64,000 nucleotides of DNA from Marinobacter qingdaonensis (GTDB lineage: Bacteria > Pseudomonadota > Gammaproteobacteria > Pseudomonadales > Oleiphilaceae), in contig NZ_JAYDCJ010000003.1 in assembly GCF_034555935.1 (NCBI RefSeq), positions 1,054,001 through 1,118,000 on the forward strand. The letters run 5' to 3'. Below, piece by piece: positions 52,929 through 62,800 of this stretch. A program made the position numbers and the translations under genes. The notes below the pieces were generated by a model. It was not told where the DNA came from. It did no database searches and worked only from the letters and a program-made list of their open reading frames with translations. Positions within the stretch are counted from its first letter, which is position 1. Each line of letters starts with the position of its first letter.

Positions 52929-53304
52929 CAAGACACCGGGCCCCATCCTCATCGTTGAGGATGACTCGCTGATCCTCGAATTGATCGAGGAATTGCTCGC
53001 CAGTACCGGCCGGTCGGTACTGGCGGCCAGCAATGGCGTGGAAGCGCGGGACCAGGTCGAGCGGCATCCGGAGCTGGCGGCGGTCATAACCGACCTGGCC
53101 ATGCCCGAGATGGACGGCACCAAGCTTATCGAGTGGCTGGCGCAGGAGCGGCCGGGCCTGCCGGTGCTGGTGGTTACCGGCACCAGTGCCCAGCAAAGCG
53201 GCGGGGTGCTCGACCGTTACAACCTCCTGGGCGTGATCCGCAAACCCCTGACCGACGACAAAATCGACCAACTTCTGGAGACCCTGGACTCTCTGGATGC
53301 TTGA
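52909..53304 (+). CDS. Stand-alone response-regulator receiver
   Basis: A 131-residue single receiver domain with no output domain. It has ILIVEDDSLILELIEELL (acidic pair 18-19), phospho-acceptor Asp62 in VITDLAMPEMDG, Thr90 in LVVTGTSAQ and Lys112 in VIRKPL, so phosphorylation should work. Since the preceding sensor seems to lack its own phospho-acceptor His, phosphate must come from another kinase or from small donors. I start at ATG 52909 (MTTTTADKTPG) inside the sensor's 3' end. It overlaps the CapC-fusion gene by 8 bases. It probably acts by protein contact on the downstream machine. Confidence 0.9.
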   Translation: MTTTTADKTPGPILIVEDDSLILELIEELLASTGRSVLAASNGVEARDQVERHPELAAVITDLAMPEMDGTKLIEWLAQERPGLPVLVVTGTSAQQSGGVLDRYNLLGVIRKPLTDDKIDQLLETLDSLDA

Positions 53305-56300
53305 TAGCCTGTTCCCCCTCGCGCTGTTTCCAACTGGCGGTCTGTCCAGTTCGGTCATCACCACCGTCTGGGTGGGGGTGTGCGTGGTGGTGTTCCTTAA
53401 CCTGCGGTTTGGCACCACCCTGTCGGGACTGGTGGTTCCGGGCTACGTCATTCCCCTGCTGATCGTGCGCCCGATCAGTGGCTACGTGGTGTTGTTCGAG
53501 GGGGTGGTCACCTACTTGCTGGCCCGCCTGCTGGCGGAACAGCTGCCCAAGGCCCTGGGCTACGCCGAGCTGTTTGGTCGTGACCGCTTCTTCGCCCTGA
53601 TCCTGCTGAGCATTCTGGTGCGCCTGGTGTTCGACGGCGCGGCCTTCCCCTGGCTGGAGGGCGTGCTGGCGGAGCAGGGGATCGACTACAGCGTACGCAA
53701 TAACCTGCACAGCTTCGGGCTGATCGTGGTGGCCCTGATCGCCAACCAGTTCTGGAACGGCGGACTGCGGTTTGGCGCCGTCTCCCTGGCGCTCTACCTG
53801 GGCCTGACCTACGTGTTGGTGCGCTTCGTGCTCATGGAGTTCACCAACTTCAACATCAACACCCTGAGCTACATGTACGAGGACCTGGCCAGTTCCATCC
53901 TCGCCAGTCCCAAGGCCTACATCATCCTGCTGGTGTCGGCGTTCCTGGCGTCGCGGATGAACATTCGCTACGGCTGGGAATACAACGGCATTCTGGTGCC
54001 CTCCCTGCTGGCGCTGCAGTGGTATCAGCCGTTCAAGCTGCTTGCCACCTTCGTGGAAACGTTCGTCATCTTCTTCCTGGCCCGAATGCTGTTGACGGTG
54101 CCTTTGCTGCGGCACCGCAATATCGAAGGCGCCCGGCTGTTGCTGCTGTTCTTCACCATCAGCTTTGGCTACAAGATGATCCTGGGCTTCGCCCTGATTG
54201 AGTGGCTGCCCCAGGCCAAGATCACCGACTATTACGGCTTTGGCTATCTGCTGGCCACCCTGATTGCGCTCAAGATGCACCAGAAGGAAATGCCTGCGCT
54301 GGTGACGCGGGCATCGCTGCAAACCTCGGCGGTGGCGGTGGTGGTTGCCAGCGTCATTGGCTTCGGCCTGACCCTGATTCCCGAGCGGGATTTCGCCCAG
54401 GTGCCGATCGACGAACGGGTCCGGGTGGAGCGGGTGACCAGCGCCCAGCCCCTGGACTATCTGCATCGGCGGTACGCGGACCTGTACGAATCGGAAAACC
54501 AGGCGCTGTTCCAGGCGCCCACGCCGGTGGAGCTGGATCGCATCGAAGCCGGCTTTGCCTGGCTTCGGCGGTTCAGTGAGCAAAGCGATTCCGAGGCCCT
54601 GGCCCGGGGCAACGCCTTGCTCGCCGCCAACGGCTTTCAGCTGGCGCTGGTGAACGAGCAGATCCTGGCGGTGTTCGACGCCAAGCCCGAACGGGGCTGG
54701 GGCGCCTATTTTCTGAACCTGGCGCCGGACATCCCGCTGATGGTGCAGGTGCCCGCCCCCCTGGACGAGAGTGCGGCGGCCGAGGCCGGGCTCTGGATGT
54801 TTGTCCAGGATCGTCCCCGGGCGCTGGCCATGGCCGGATCCCGGCGGTTCGCCAGTGCCGACGGTGCCGGCGATGCGCTGTTGAATCCGGCCACGGTGTT
54901 TCAGGCCTTCCACCGCACCTTTGCCGACGACAACGTGCTGCAGTTGCGCAACTACACCCAAGCCAACCTCCGGCCCCTGTTGGGGCTGCGGACCGAGGGG
55001 TTGAGCCTGGAGGCCCGGGTGCAGCAGTCCATGCTCTGGATCAAGCAGAGTCTGCCCGAGGGGCTGAACCTTCGGGACATCAAGGAGCGCACCGAGCAAC
55101 TACAAGTGAATTGGCGGCCGTCGCCGCTCAACAACCGGCAGCGGGATGCGGTGGCGGGCGGCTTTGCCGAGCTGTTCATCGGCGCCGGGGACCTGAGGCG
55201 CTGGATTGCCTACAGCGATCAGTACCGGCTGCAGACCCAGCTGCAGAACGAACGCATTGATGGCTACCTGCAGCGCTGGCTGAGCGACAACAAAACCCTC
55301 ATTGCCCGGGCGGGAACCAACGCCTTCCAGGCGCCGGATCTGGGTACCCTGGCGTTTTTTGACCAGCTGGTGCTCAAGCCCCTGTTCGAGCTGATCCACA
55401 CCGACCTGCGCCAGGGGTGGGAGCCCCGCTTCGAGCCCCAGCTGGTGCGGCTGTCGGTGCTGGCCCAGAGCCAGGGCTACCGCATTTCCCGGTACCAGCA
55501 CATTGAAACCCAGGCCAACTACCTGATCCTGGAGCCCGGCCCCGGGCTGGATAACCCGGCGCGCTACTGGGGTGTCTACGTGTTTCGGGTCGGGCAGGCG
55601 GCGCCCCTGATGGTCCAGGTGCCCCGGCCCCTGTACGAACTCAACACCTTCGAATTCGGCGCCACCTTTTTCGAGGAAAGCGGCGCCCGGACGCTGATGA
55701 TTGCCGGTACCCACCCCTACGCCAACGCCGACGGCCGGGCCGACGTGGCCCACCCGGCCAATCAGCAGAATCTGTTCAACCTGGTGCACCAGGTCTGGCA
55801 GCGTGAATCCGGATCGGAGCCGATGGAAACCGTTCAGATGCGGGGCCTAGGGGATTCGTGGACCCTGGCGAACAGCGCCGCCGATGTCGTGGTGTCGTCC
55901 TATTACGGACTGGACAACCAGCCGCGCCGGGCCCTGATCGAATCGACCCTGGGCCAGTTCGGGCTGACCGTCGCCCGGGTCCAGGGTGACCTGTCGACCC
56001 TGGGGTACGAGACACCGCTCAATGCCCAGAGTCTGTATCTGCGGCTGGCCGACAACAAGGACTTGACCAGTCTCTGGCTGACCCCGGACACCCGCCGGCT
56101 GTTCCGTTCCGGGGAGAACGACCGCCAGCAGGAAAGCCAGTTCAAAGCGTTGGGGCTGCCCAGCGAGCTTGCCTCCCTGCCTGGCTACATCCGGCGCCAG
56201 GGCCTGGCCAATCTGGCGCCAGGGCAGGCGCAGGAGCTGATGGCAACGCTGGCGGACTATCGGCGCAGCGGCAACATCAGCTTTTTGCACACTCTGGTGC

Positions 56301-56536
56301 ATAAGCATCCGAACCTGGCTTTCCGTCATCTGGTGGACCTGAACAGCCAGCAGGCTTTCGTGCTGGTCCAGAACGCCGCCAGCCAGGTGGTTGCAGTCGC
56401 GAACCTGCAACCGAGCAACGAGGAGCGAGCGCTGATCAATGGCGACCGGGTCGACGCCGCTGAGCTGGCGGACGCCGTGCGCCAATTCAGCAGCAGGCGC
56501 CAGGCCTTCCTGGTCGGCCGGGGAGCAGAACCATGA
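53297..56536 (+). CDS. Duplicated PgsC/CapC-type membrane domain fused to two periplasmic repeats
   Basis: A 1079-residue protein. Residues 1-360 are about ten helices containing two CapC-like units: RFGTTLSGLVVPGYVIPLL (37-55) and RYGWEYNGILVPSLLALQW (224-242). CapC/PgsC is the membrane partner of poly-gamma-glutamate ligase. Residues about 400-560 and about 690-940 form two homologous periplasmic repeats, each with APLMVQVP-type (481-486, 771-776), AGxxxxA and VLQLR/VQMRG landmarks. The same domain occurs as the 299-residue protein two genes on, but here the two candidate metal His are Ala487/Arg551 and Arg777/Arg849, so these copies look catalytically dead. Overlaps both neighbours. Confidence 0.82.
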   Translation: MLDSLFPLALFPTGGLSSSVITTVWVGVCVVVFLNLRFGTTLSGLVVPGYVIPLLIVRPISGYVVLFEGVVTYLLARLLAEQLPKALGYAELFGRDRFFALILLSILVRLVFDGAAFPWLEGVLAEQGIDYSVRNNLHSFGLIVVALIANQFWNGGLRFGAVSLALYLGLTYVLVRFVLMEFTNFNINTLSYMYEDLASSILASPKAYIILLVSAFLASRMNIRYGWEYNGILVPSLLALQWYQPFKLLATFVETFVIFFLARMLLTVPLLRHRNIEGARLLLLFFTISFGYKMILGFALIEWLPQAKITDYYGFGYLLATLIALKMHQKEMPALVTRASLQTSAVAVVVASVIGFGLTLIPERDFAQVPIDERVRVERVTSAQPLDYLHRRYADLYESENQALFQAPTPVELDRIEAGFAWLRRFSEQSDSEALARGNALLAANGFQLALVNEQILAVFDAKPERGWGAYFLNLAPDIPLMVQVPAPLDESAAAEAGLWMFVQDRPRALAMAGSRRFASADGAGDALLNPATVFQAFHRTFADDNVLQLRNYTQANLRPLLGLRTEGLSLEARVQQSMLWIKQSLPEGLNLRDIKERTEQLQVNWRPSPLNNRQRDAVAGGFAELFIGAGDLRRWIAYSDQYRLQTQLQNERIDGYLQRWLSDNKTLIARAGTNAFQAPDLGTLAFFDQLVLKPLFELIHTDLRQGWEPRFEPQLVRLSVLAQSQGYRISRYQHIETQANYLILEPGPGLDNPARYWGVYVFRVGQAAPLMVQVPRPLYELNTFEFGATFFEESGARTLMIAGTHPYANADGRADVAHPANQQNLFNLVHQVWQRESGSEPMETVQMRGLGDSWTLANSAADVVVSSYYGLDNQPRRALIESTLGQFGLTVARVQGDLSTLGYETPLNAQSLYLRLADNKDLTSLWLTPDTRRLFRSGENDRQQESQFKALGLPSELASLPGYIRRQGLANLAPGQAQELMATLADYRRSGNISFLHTLVHKHPNLAFRHLVDLNSQQAFVLVQNAASQVVAVANLQPSNEERALINGDRVDAAELADAVRQFSSRRQAFLVGRGAEP

Positions 56537-58962
56537 GGCTGCTTGGCCGACTGTGCCTGTTGGCGCTGGTGGTTTTCCTGGTGTGGCCGCTGGCCCAGCG
56601 TTATGTCCTGGCGCCGGTGACCGGCCTGTTCTGGGCCTCAGGCCCGCAACGGGCGAACCTGCCGGAGGAGGCGGAGCAGAGCACCGTCTTCTGGCTCGAG
56701 TCCGCGGATTGGTTGCGCTTCTCGCTGGCCGAGAACACCCCGACCCTGCGCATTCTGTCGCACCTGCAGATGCAGCCCGAGCAGAACACGGACGAATCGC
56801 TGGTGCGTTACGCCCTGGATTACCGGGTGCTGGCCAGGGATGGCGAGGTGCTGACGTCCGGGCGCTACCATTACAAGGCGGTGACCCTGCCGCCCCGGCC
56901 GCTGGCGGATGGCCGTGAGTTCCCGGCGCGCTTTTACGACGACCCCACCCTGGTGGCCAGCGCCCCGGAAAACCTGTTCGTTGACCTGTCGGCGCTGACG
57001 GGGGCGGTCACTCTGGAGCTGCGTGCGGCGTATCTGCCCGAGCCCCGGAACCGGGTCGGCGTGCAGGTCACCGGCCGCGAAACCCGCTCCCGGGAGGAAG
57101 TCGGACGACTCTGGCCCCGACTGAAGCCGGAGACCCGCGACCGCCTGCTCAGGCCGCACGTCTATCCGCCGCATCTGGTCAGCTCGTTCGAAATCGAGAA
57201 CGCCCTGCAGTTGCGTTGGGTTCCCCTGGGGCCGGAAGGGGTCGCCGGTGATGATTTCGCCAGCGATTACCTGTACACCCTGTCGGTGCCACCGGCGCCG
57301 CCGGCCGAGGCGGAGCAGGCGCTGCCGCCCGGGCTCTACGCCGATCCGAACAAGTGGGTCACCCTGCCCGTGGACTATGACGGTAGCTACCGGCTGGAGA
57401 TTCAGTCCGCCGACCCGTTGGTGACCGACGTCAACGTGAGTCTGGCGCACCAGCGCAACCAGGATCTGGAGACCCGGCAACAGCTGCTCACCGGTACCGC
57501 GCCCCGGTTGACCTGGACCGGCGACCTGGAACCGGGGCTGCTGCAGTTGATCCCCAGTGCGCCGGTGACGGTTCGGCTGTTTGACGTCACTACCGGCGCC
57601 GATGTGACACCGGACAAACGCTACCTCCTGGCGCACCCGGTGGCCGCCGACCAACCGGTTCGATTTGCGCTCGATCCGGACAGCGCCGAACCCCAGCCCG
57701 TGCGCCTGGATGTTCGAACCTTCAGTCACCCGCAGCGGGCCGGCTCCGGTCCGGACCCGCGCGTGCGCCTCGAGATCCGGGCTGCCGACGGCACGGTGTT
57801 GCAAAACTTCGAACAGTCGATCACGCCGGCCCCCAGCTTTTACCAGCGTTTCAGCCAGGACGCGTCGGACAGCGGGGTATCGGAAGGCCAGAGCCTGTTC
57901 CTGGAAGCCAGCTCGGGGGCGGCCGAGGTCGCGGTGATCAGCAACACCCCGGTGCTGGTGACCGGCTATACCAGACTGGCCAGTCTACCCCTGGTTCGGG
58001 CATTGCCCGAATCGCGCCGGCCGTGGCAGAGCTACGGCGATCGGGTGCCGAGCTGGTTCCTGATGAACCCCGTGGCGACTGCAGCCAGTGGCCAGGGTCC
58101 GGTTTCCCTGCAGTGGTTCTTCCAGCCGATCGAGCGCAATGAGGCCCTGCTCAGCGGTCAGTACGACTGGCAGGGCCTGGACATTAAGGGCGCCAGCCTG
58201 CAACGGGACGTGCTGTTCCCGCACCAGCTCAGTGGCCCCCTGCGGGACACGGCGGTCGGCAGTGTGTTTCGCGCCTTGCCCGAGGGCGCGGTCTCGTTGG
58301 AGTTGGTGCCGCCGAGCCCCGGTCTCCCGTTCCGGCCCGAGCTGATCTATCAGCGCAACGGGGCGCAGCCGACCACGGTTACGGTCCTCAAGGACGGGGC
58401 CGTCTGGCTCAGGCGAGGCATCGCCGGGCGTACCGGCCGGTTTTCATTGCCGGTGGTGGCGCCCGGCCAGTACCGGATTGAAGTGCAGGGGGACGGTCAG
58501 TGGTTTCTCAATCACAACCGGCCGCCGGTCGGCGCCGGCTATCTGCAGCGCTCCGTCTACAGCCTGGACGGCGCGGGCCTGACCTTCGAGCTGGACAAGA
58601 CCGAGGCCCGGGAAGTGGTTAACTTTGACGTGGTGGCGCCGCCCGGGGTGGACCGGTTTGCGGTCGAGGTGGCGGTTGCTGCGGACCGGCGGGCGACGGG
58701 GTTGCTGACCGATTACAGTGTCCTCAAGCGCCGGTTCGAGTTGGAGGTGCAGGAGCGGACCACGCTGGTGCTGGGCACCCAGTCCCAGCCCGCGGCCGCG
58801 CCCATGAGTGTCGCCTTGCCACTGGGCGAGGATATGCCGCCCGGGCGCTACCGGATCTCGGTCCGAGCCGATCGGGCCGGGGGCCTGGTGTCCGCGTACA
58901 CGGTTCGGGAAGGGCAGCGACAGACATACCGTTTCTTCAGGAGATCCTTGGATGGCCACTAA
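56533..58962 (+). CDS. Large anchored beta-rich periplasmic protein, unrecognised
   Basis: An 809-residue protein with an N-terminal hydrophobic anchor (LGRLCLLALVVFLVWPLAQRYV). The rest is predicted periplasmic, has no other helix, and is rich in short beta strands with Pro, Asp and Tyr: DYRVLARDGEVLTSGRYHY, VTLPVDYDGSYRLEIQS, QLIPSAPVTVRLFDV, SLFLEASSGAAEVAVISNTPVLVTGY and GQYRIEVQGDGQWFLN. The blocks look like several immunoglobulin- or sugar-binding-like beta sandwiches. I do not recognise a family. The start overlaps the CapC-fusion stop by four bases (ATGA). It is likely a structural partner of that protein. Confidence 0.75.
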   Translation: MRLLGRLCLLALVVFLVWPLAQRYVLAPVTGLFWASGPQRANLPEEAEQSTVFWLESADWLRFSLAENTPTLRILSHLQMQPEQNTDESLVRYALDYRVLARDGEVLTSGRYHYKAVTLPPRPLADGREFPARFYDDPTLVASAPENLFVDLSALTGAVTLELRAAYLPEPRNRVGVQVTGRETRSREEVGRLWPRLKPETRDRLLRPHVYPPHLVSSFEIENALQLRWVPLGPEGVAGDDFASDYLYTLSVPPAPPAEAEQALPPGLYADPNKWVTLPVDYDGSYRLEIQSADPLVTDVNVSLAHQRNQDLETRQQLLTGTAPRLTWTGDLEPGLLQLIPSAPVTVRLFDVTTGADVTPDKRYLLAHPVAADQPVRFALDPDSAEPQPVRLDVRTFSHPQRAGSGPDPRVRLEIRAADGTVLQNFEQSITPAPSFYQRFSQDASDSGVSEGQSLFLEASSGAAEVAVISNTPVLVTGYTRLASLPLVRALPESRRPWQSYGDRVPSWFLMNPVATAASGQGPVSLQWFFQPIERNEALLSGQYDWQGLDIKGASLQRDVLFPHQLSGPLRDTAVGSVFRALPEGAVSLELVPPSPGLPFRPELIYQRNGAQPTTVTVLKDGAVWLRRGIAGRTGRFSLPVVAPGQYRIEVQGDGQWFLNHNRPPVGAGYLQRSVYSLDGAGLTFELDKTEAREVVNFDVVAPPGVDRFAVEVAVAADRRATGLLTDYSVLKRRFELEVQERTTLVLGTQSQPAAAPMSVALPLGEDMPPGRYRISVRADRAGGLVSAYTVREGQRQTYRFFRRSLDGH

Positions 58963-59851
58963 GTTCGCATCGAAAGCCTGTTGTGTGCTGCTGGGGCTGC
59001 TGGCGGCCTGGCCCGCCCTGGCGATGGAGCCTGGCGACCTGAGGGACGCCCTGCAGCGCAAGTCGGACCGGTATCTGGTGCTGGACGCCGAGGTCCTGCT
59101 TGAACTTGAGGCGCAGTTTCGCACCCTGTTGAGCCGGGACGACGACCGGGACCTGGATTCGGTGCGTTCTCAGCTGGAGCAGGTGGGTTTCGGCTGGCAT
59201 CAGCTGGATGATGGCGTGCTGCTGCTGACCGACGCCGACGAACGCGGGCTGGGACACTATCTGTTCCGGCTGACGTCCGACTCGCCGCTGATGGTGCAGG
59301 CCCCGCATCAGTTTTTCGACCGGCACTCCGGCGAGTTGGCGCTGAATCTGTTTCTGGCCGGCCGTGGCTCGGTGCTGGCACTGAACAGTGCCCATCGGCG
59401 CACGCCCATCCGGCATCGCAGTGGCAAGGCCGATCTGGCCCACCTGGAGGGCACGGTGTTCGATGCCCTGACTCGCGCCTTCAATCAGACCCGCCCGGAC
59501 GCCGCGGTGGTCCAGTTGCATGGCTTTGCCGCCGGCAAACGGAAATCGCCGGAAGGGCGCCGGGCCGACCTGATTGTCAGCAGCGGTCAGCGCTGGCTGC
59601 AGCCCCAGGCCGCCGAGTTCGCCGCCTGTTTTGCCGAATCCGGCCGCTGGCAGGTACTGCGCTACCCGGTGGATGTCGGGGAGCTGGGCGGCACCACCAA
59701 CGTTCAGGGCGCGTTGCTCCGGCGCCTGGGCAACAACCGGTTTGTGCACCTGGAGCTGTCGCGGCCGTTGCGGGACCGGCTGCGGGTGGATCGTGCCGAG
59801 TTTGATCGCTTCAGTGGCTGCGTTCAGGCCCTGGCGGGCGGTCGTCCATGA
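58952..59851 (+). CDS. Exported putative metallohydrolase homologous to the CapC-fusion repeats
   Basis: A 299-residue protein with signal peptide (CCVLLGLLAAWPALA). It is a single copy of the repeat found twice in the CapC fusion: PLMVQAPHQFFDRHSGELA, LALNSAHRR, DLAHLEGTVFDALTRAFNQ, AAVVQLHGF, ADLIVSSG and FVHLELSRPLRDRL. Candidate metal ligands are His119 with Asp123, then His190, and Glu268 could be catalytic. This order resembles zinc-dependent carboxypeptidase/N-formylglutamate-amidohydrolase-like enzymes and poly-gamma-glutamate hydrolases, which is inference. ATG 58952 has AGGAG about 8 bases upstream. Overlaps its neighbours by 11 and 4 bases. Confidence 0.75.
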   Translation: MATKFASKACCVLLGLLAAWPALAMEPGDLRDALQRKSDRYLVLDAEVLLELEAQFRTLLSRDDDRDLDSVRSQLEQVGFGWHQLDDGVLLLTDADERGLGHYLFRLTSDSPLMVQAPHQFFDRHSGELALNLFLAGRGSVLALNSAHRRTPIRHRSGKADLAHLEGTVFDALTRAFNQTRPDAAVVQLHGFAAGKRKSPEGRRADLIVSSGQRWLQPQAAEFAACFAESGRWQVLRYPVDVGELGGTTNVQGALLRRLGNNRFVHLELSRPLRDRLRVDRAEFDRFSGCVQALAGGRP

Positions 59852-62800
59852 TGCCTCGGTGGCTGCCGGCGCTGCTGGGCTGCCTGCTGGTGCTGCCAGC
59901 CAAGGCCGGACTGGCGGTGGATAACGAACTGGTTGGACCCGACCAGCGCGCGCCCCTGGTCTGGCAGATTGTCCGGCCTTTTCAGGGCGCCGTGCCCGGC
60001 AACGAAGTCGCCAGTGCCGGCGCCATTACCGCCTTGGAGCCGGGGCAGGGCGCCCGGTTTCTGGTCGAGTCCGGACGCTACCTGCGCCTGCGGCCCTGGG
60101 GCGAAACCTCGTCCCTAACCGCGCTGGAGGTGCTGCAGTCCCGGACCGGTGGCTGGTTTCAGCCGCTGCCCCTGACCCGGCTGGCGGTCGACGGCAGCCG
60201 GGCCAGCACGGCGCCCCTGCCGGCGGACCGGGAAATCTGGCTGACCAACACCGGCGCCGAACCGCTGCAATTCCAGGTGGCGGAAGGTCGACGGGTGCCG
60301 ACGCCGGAAGCCTTCCGTTGGCATCCCCGGTCCATCGAGGGCCTGCCCGAGGTGACGGTGGGCCAGCACCCGCAACAGGCCCTGCAGCGTGGCCATTGGC
60401 TGCACCACACCGAGCCCCACGAGTTCCGGGTGCAGGGCCCGGGTCTGTTTGCCGTCGAGCTGCGCGACGTTCGCAACGACCTGGCCGATGCCCGCCGGCA
60501 TCGACTGGCTGTCGGTCTGGACGACGAACCGCTTGAGCGCCATTACCTGCATTTCGCCGACGACAACGATCATGTCTATCACCTGAAGCGGCGCTCGCTG
60601 TTGTTGAGTCAGCCCGAGCGCTTGTACCTCTGGGTGCCGGAAGGCGACCACCGGGTCACCCTCAAGGCCGATCACGACTTGTTGCTGGCCTTGCTGCAGG
60701 CCCAGCCCGACCGAATCAGTTCGTCGGCGTCGGAGCGGCCCTGGCGTGAAACCGAGGCGATCCTGCGCGACCGCTTGCTGTTCCAGCAAAGCCAGCGCCA
60801 GCGGGCCACGGAAGCGGTGCTTGAACAGGGCGCCGGCGCCGCCCATCTGGCGGCTGCCAGCTTCGATTCCGAGGCCGCCCCGGGCTGGCCGGGTGGCTTT
60901 CTGAACAACCGCTTCAGTTTGAGCTACACCCAGGACCGGCTCCTGTGGCCGGACCAGGGCGCCCCCCAGAAACGGCTGGTGGCGCAGACCGCGGAACTGA
61001 ACCTCACGCCCGATGACGAGCTGCGCTTTGTGCCGCCAGGCCCGGTTGACCTCGAACCGGAGACCTTCTTCCAGGTCGCCCATCGGCCCCTGACCCTGGC
61101 CCTGCCGGAAACGCCGGGCCCGACCGAGTTGCGACTGACCCTGGCGTATCCGGAGCAGTCCGCGAGCCTGAGGCTGAGCGCCGGCGATCGGCAGTGGCTG
61201 CTGCGCTTCTCCGACGCCACCCTGGCGCACGGTGGCCAGCTGCGACTGACTGGTCAGAGCCAGGCGCAGCAGGGGCTGCCGACCGCCGCGCCCAAGGTCA
61301 TGACCGGTGACCTGACCCTGGATCTGCCGGAGGGTACGTCGACCGTGCGGATCGAAGCCCTGGAAGGCGCCACCTGGGCCCGTGCGACGGTGCGCGAAGG
61401 CCGTCACCCGGCCCTCACCGAACCGGAATATTGGGACTTCCTGAGGGCGTCGGACATGGCGGGCTTGGCCCGCAGCTGGCGTGCTCCGGTTCCGGGACAA
61501 ACCGACGCTCAGGCACCGGTGCCAGCCTCGCTGTGGCGGGACAGTCAGTTCCTGCGAGACTGGCTGAACAGTCGCTACCACAGCTTCATCGACGATCTGT
61601 CGCCGGCGTTCAAGGTGCCCTCAGACGCCGAGGCCCTGGCCAATCTGGACGGGCTGGTGGCCAGTGGCGAAGACACCCTGGCGGTCAGCTATGCCCAGGG
61701 CCTGTACGTGTATTCAAACAGTGCCCGGGTTCGGGGCCGGGCCTACCGGTTCCTTACCCAGACCTGGCGTCGCGAGGACAATCAGTACGGACTGGAAAGC
61801 CTGCTGGCGACGGCGTTTCTGCACCATGATGACGATCGGGTGCTGCCCGAGCTGGCGCTGATGCTGGAGCGCCAGGGGCTCGATACCGAAGCGCTCAAAC
61901 TGGCCCTGGTCCTGTACCGGTCCGGGCGCTACACCGGCCAGCAGGTGCAATTGCGGGAGCAGGCAATGCGACTGGCGATACAGGCGGACTGGCCGCTGAC
62001 CCTGCACGAATTGACCCAGGATTTGCCGGCACCGGAGCGCTCGGGCTGGCGTCAGCTGTATCTGGCCGAACACTACAACGTAGCGCCGGAGCCCCAGGAC
62101 GAGTCGGTGGCGCCTCCGGTCCTGGCGTTTTGGGCCAGTCTGCCGGAGCGCGAGCACCTCACCGCCTCGGCCTGGCTGCGACAGTTTCATGAGCGCTATC
62201 CCGGCCGCTGGCGCTGGCAGGACTGGCCTGGGGGTTTTGCCGGGGAGCTGGACCGGGTCAACCTGTACAACCCGGACCTGGATCGTTTCTACCAGCGTTA
62301 CCGGGTGGCGCCGGACCGGCCGCTGGCCCTGACCGTCACCGGGCCTGTGCGCCTGCGCCTGAACGCCCGGCTGCTGCATCAGCAGCGCGACAGCCGGCTC
62401 AACGATTGGCTCAGGGTCCGACACAACGGCCGGGCCTACCGGTTTCCCGTGCTCAACAGCGGTGTCTTCAACCGGCATCGGATCATCGGTTCCGACACCG
62501 AGTTCCCTGGCCGCCTGGCACAGGTCGAACTGGAACTGGGGCCGGGCCAACACCAGCTCAGCGTGGCCCCGGAGCAGCACCGCGCCCTGGTGCAGGCCGA
62601 GATCGAGACCTCCGCGATGTTTGCCGCCAGCTACCTGTCGGCGCAGAACCGGGACTGCTTTGGCGCCGGCGCCCGGCCGGAACCGATCAGCGACCGTCAG
62701 CAGCCGATCCCGGTGCCCCTGATCGCACCGCCCTGGGCCGAGGGCACAGAATCCCGGGGTTGGGTCGGGGGCTGTGCCGAGTTTGCCCGGGAGCGCGAGC

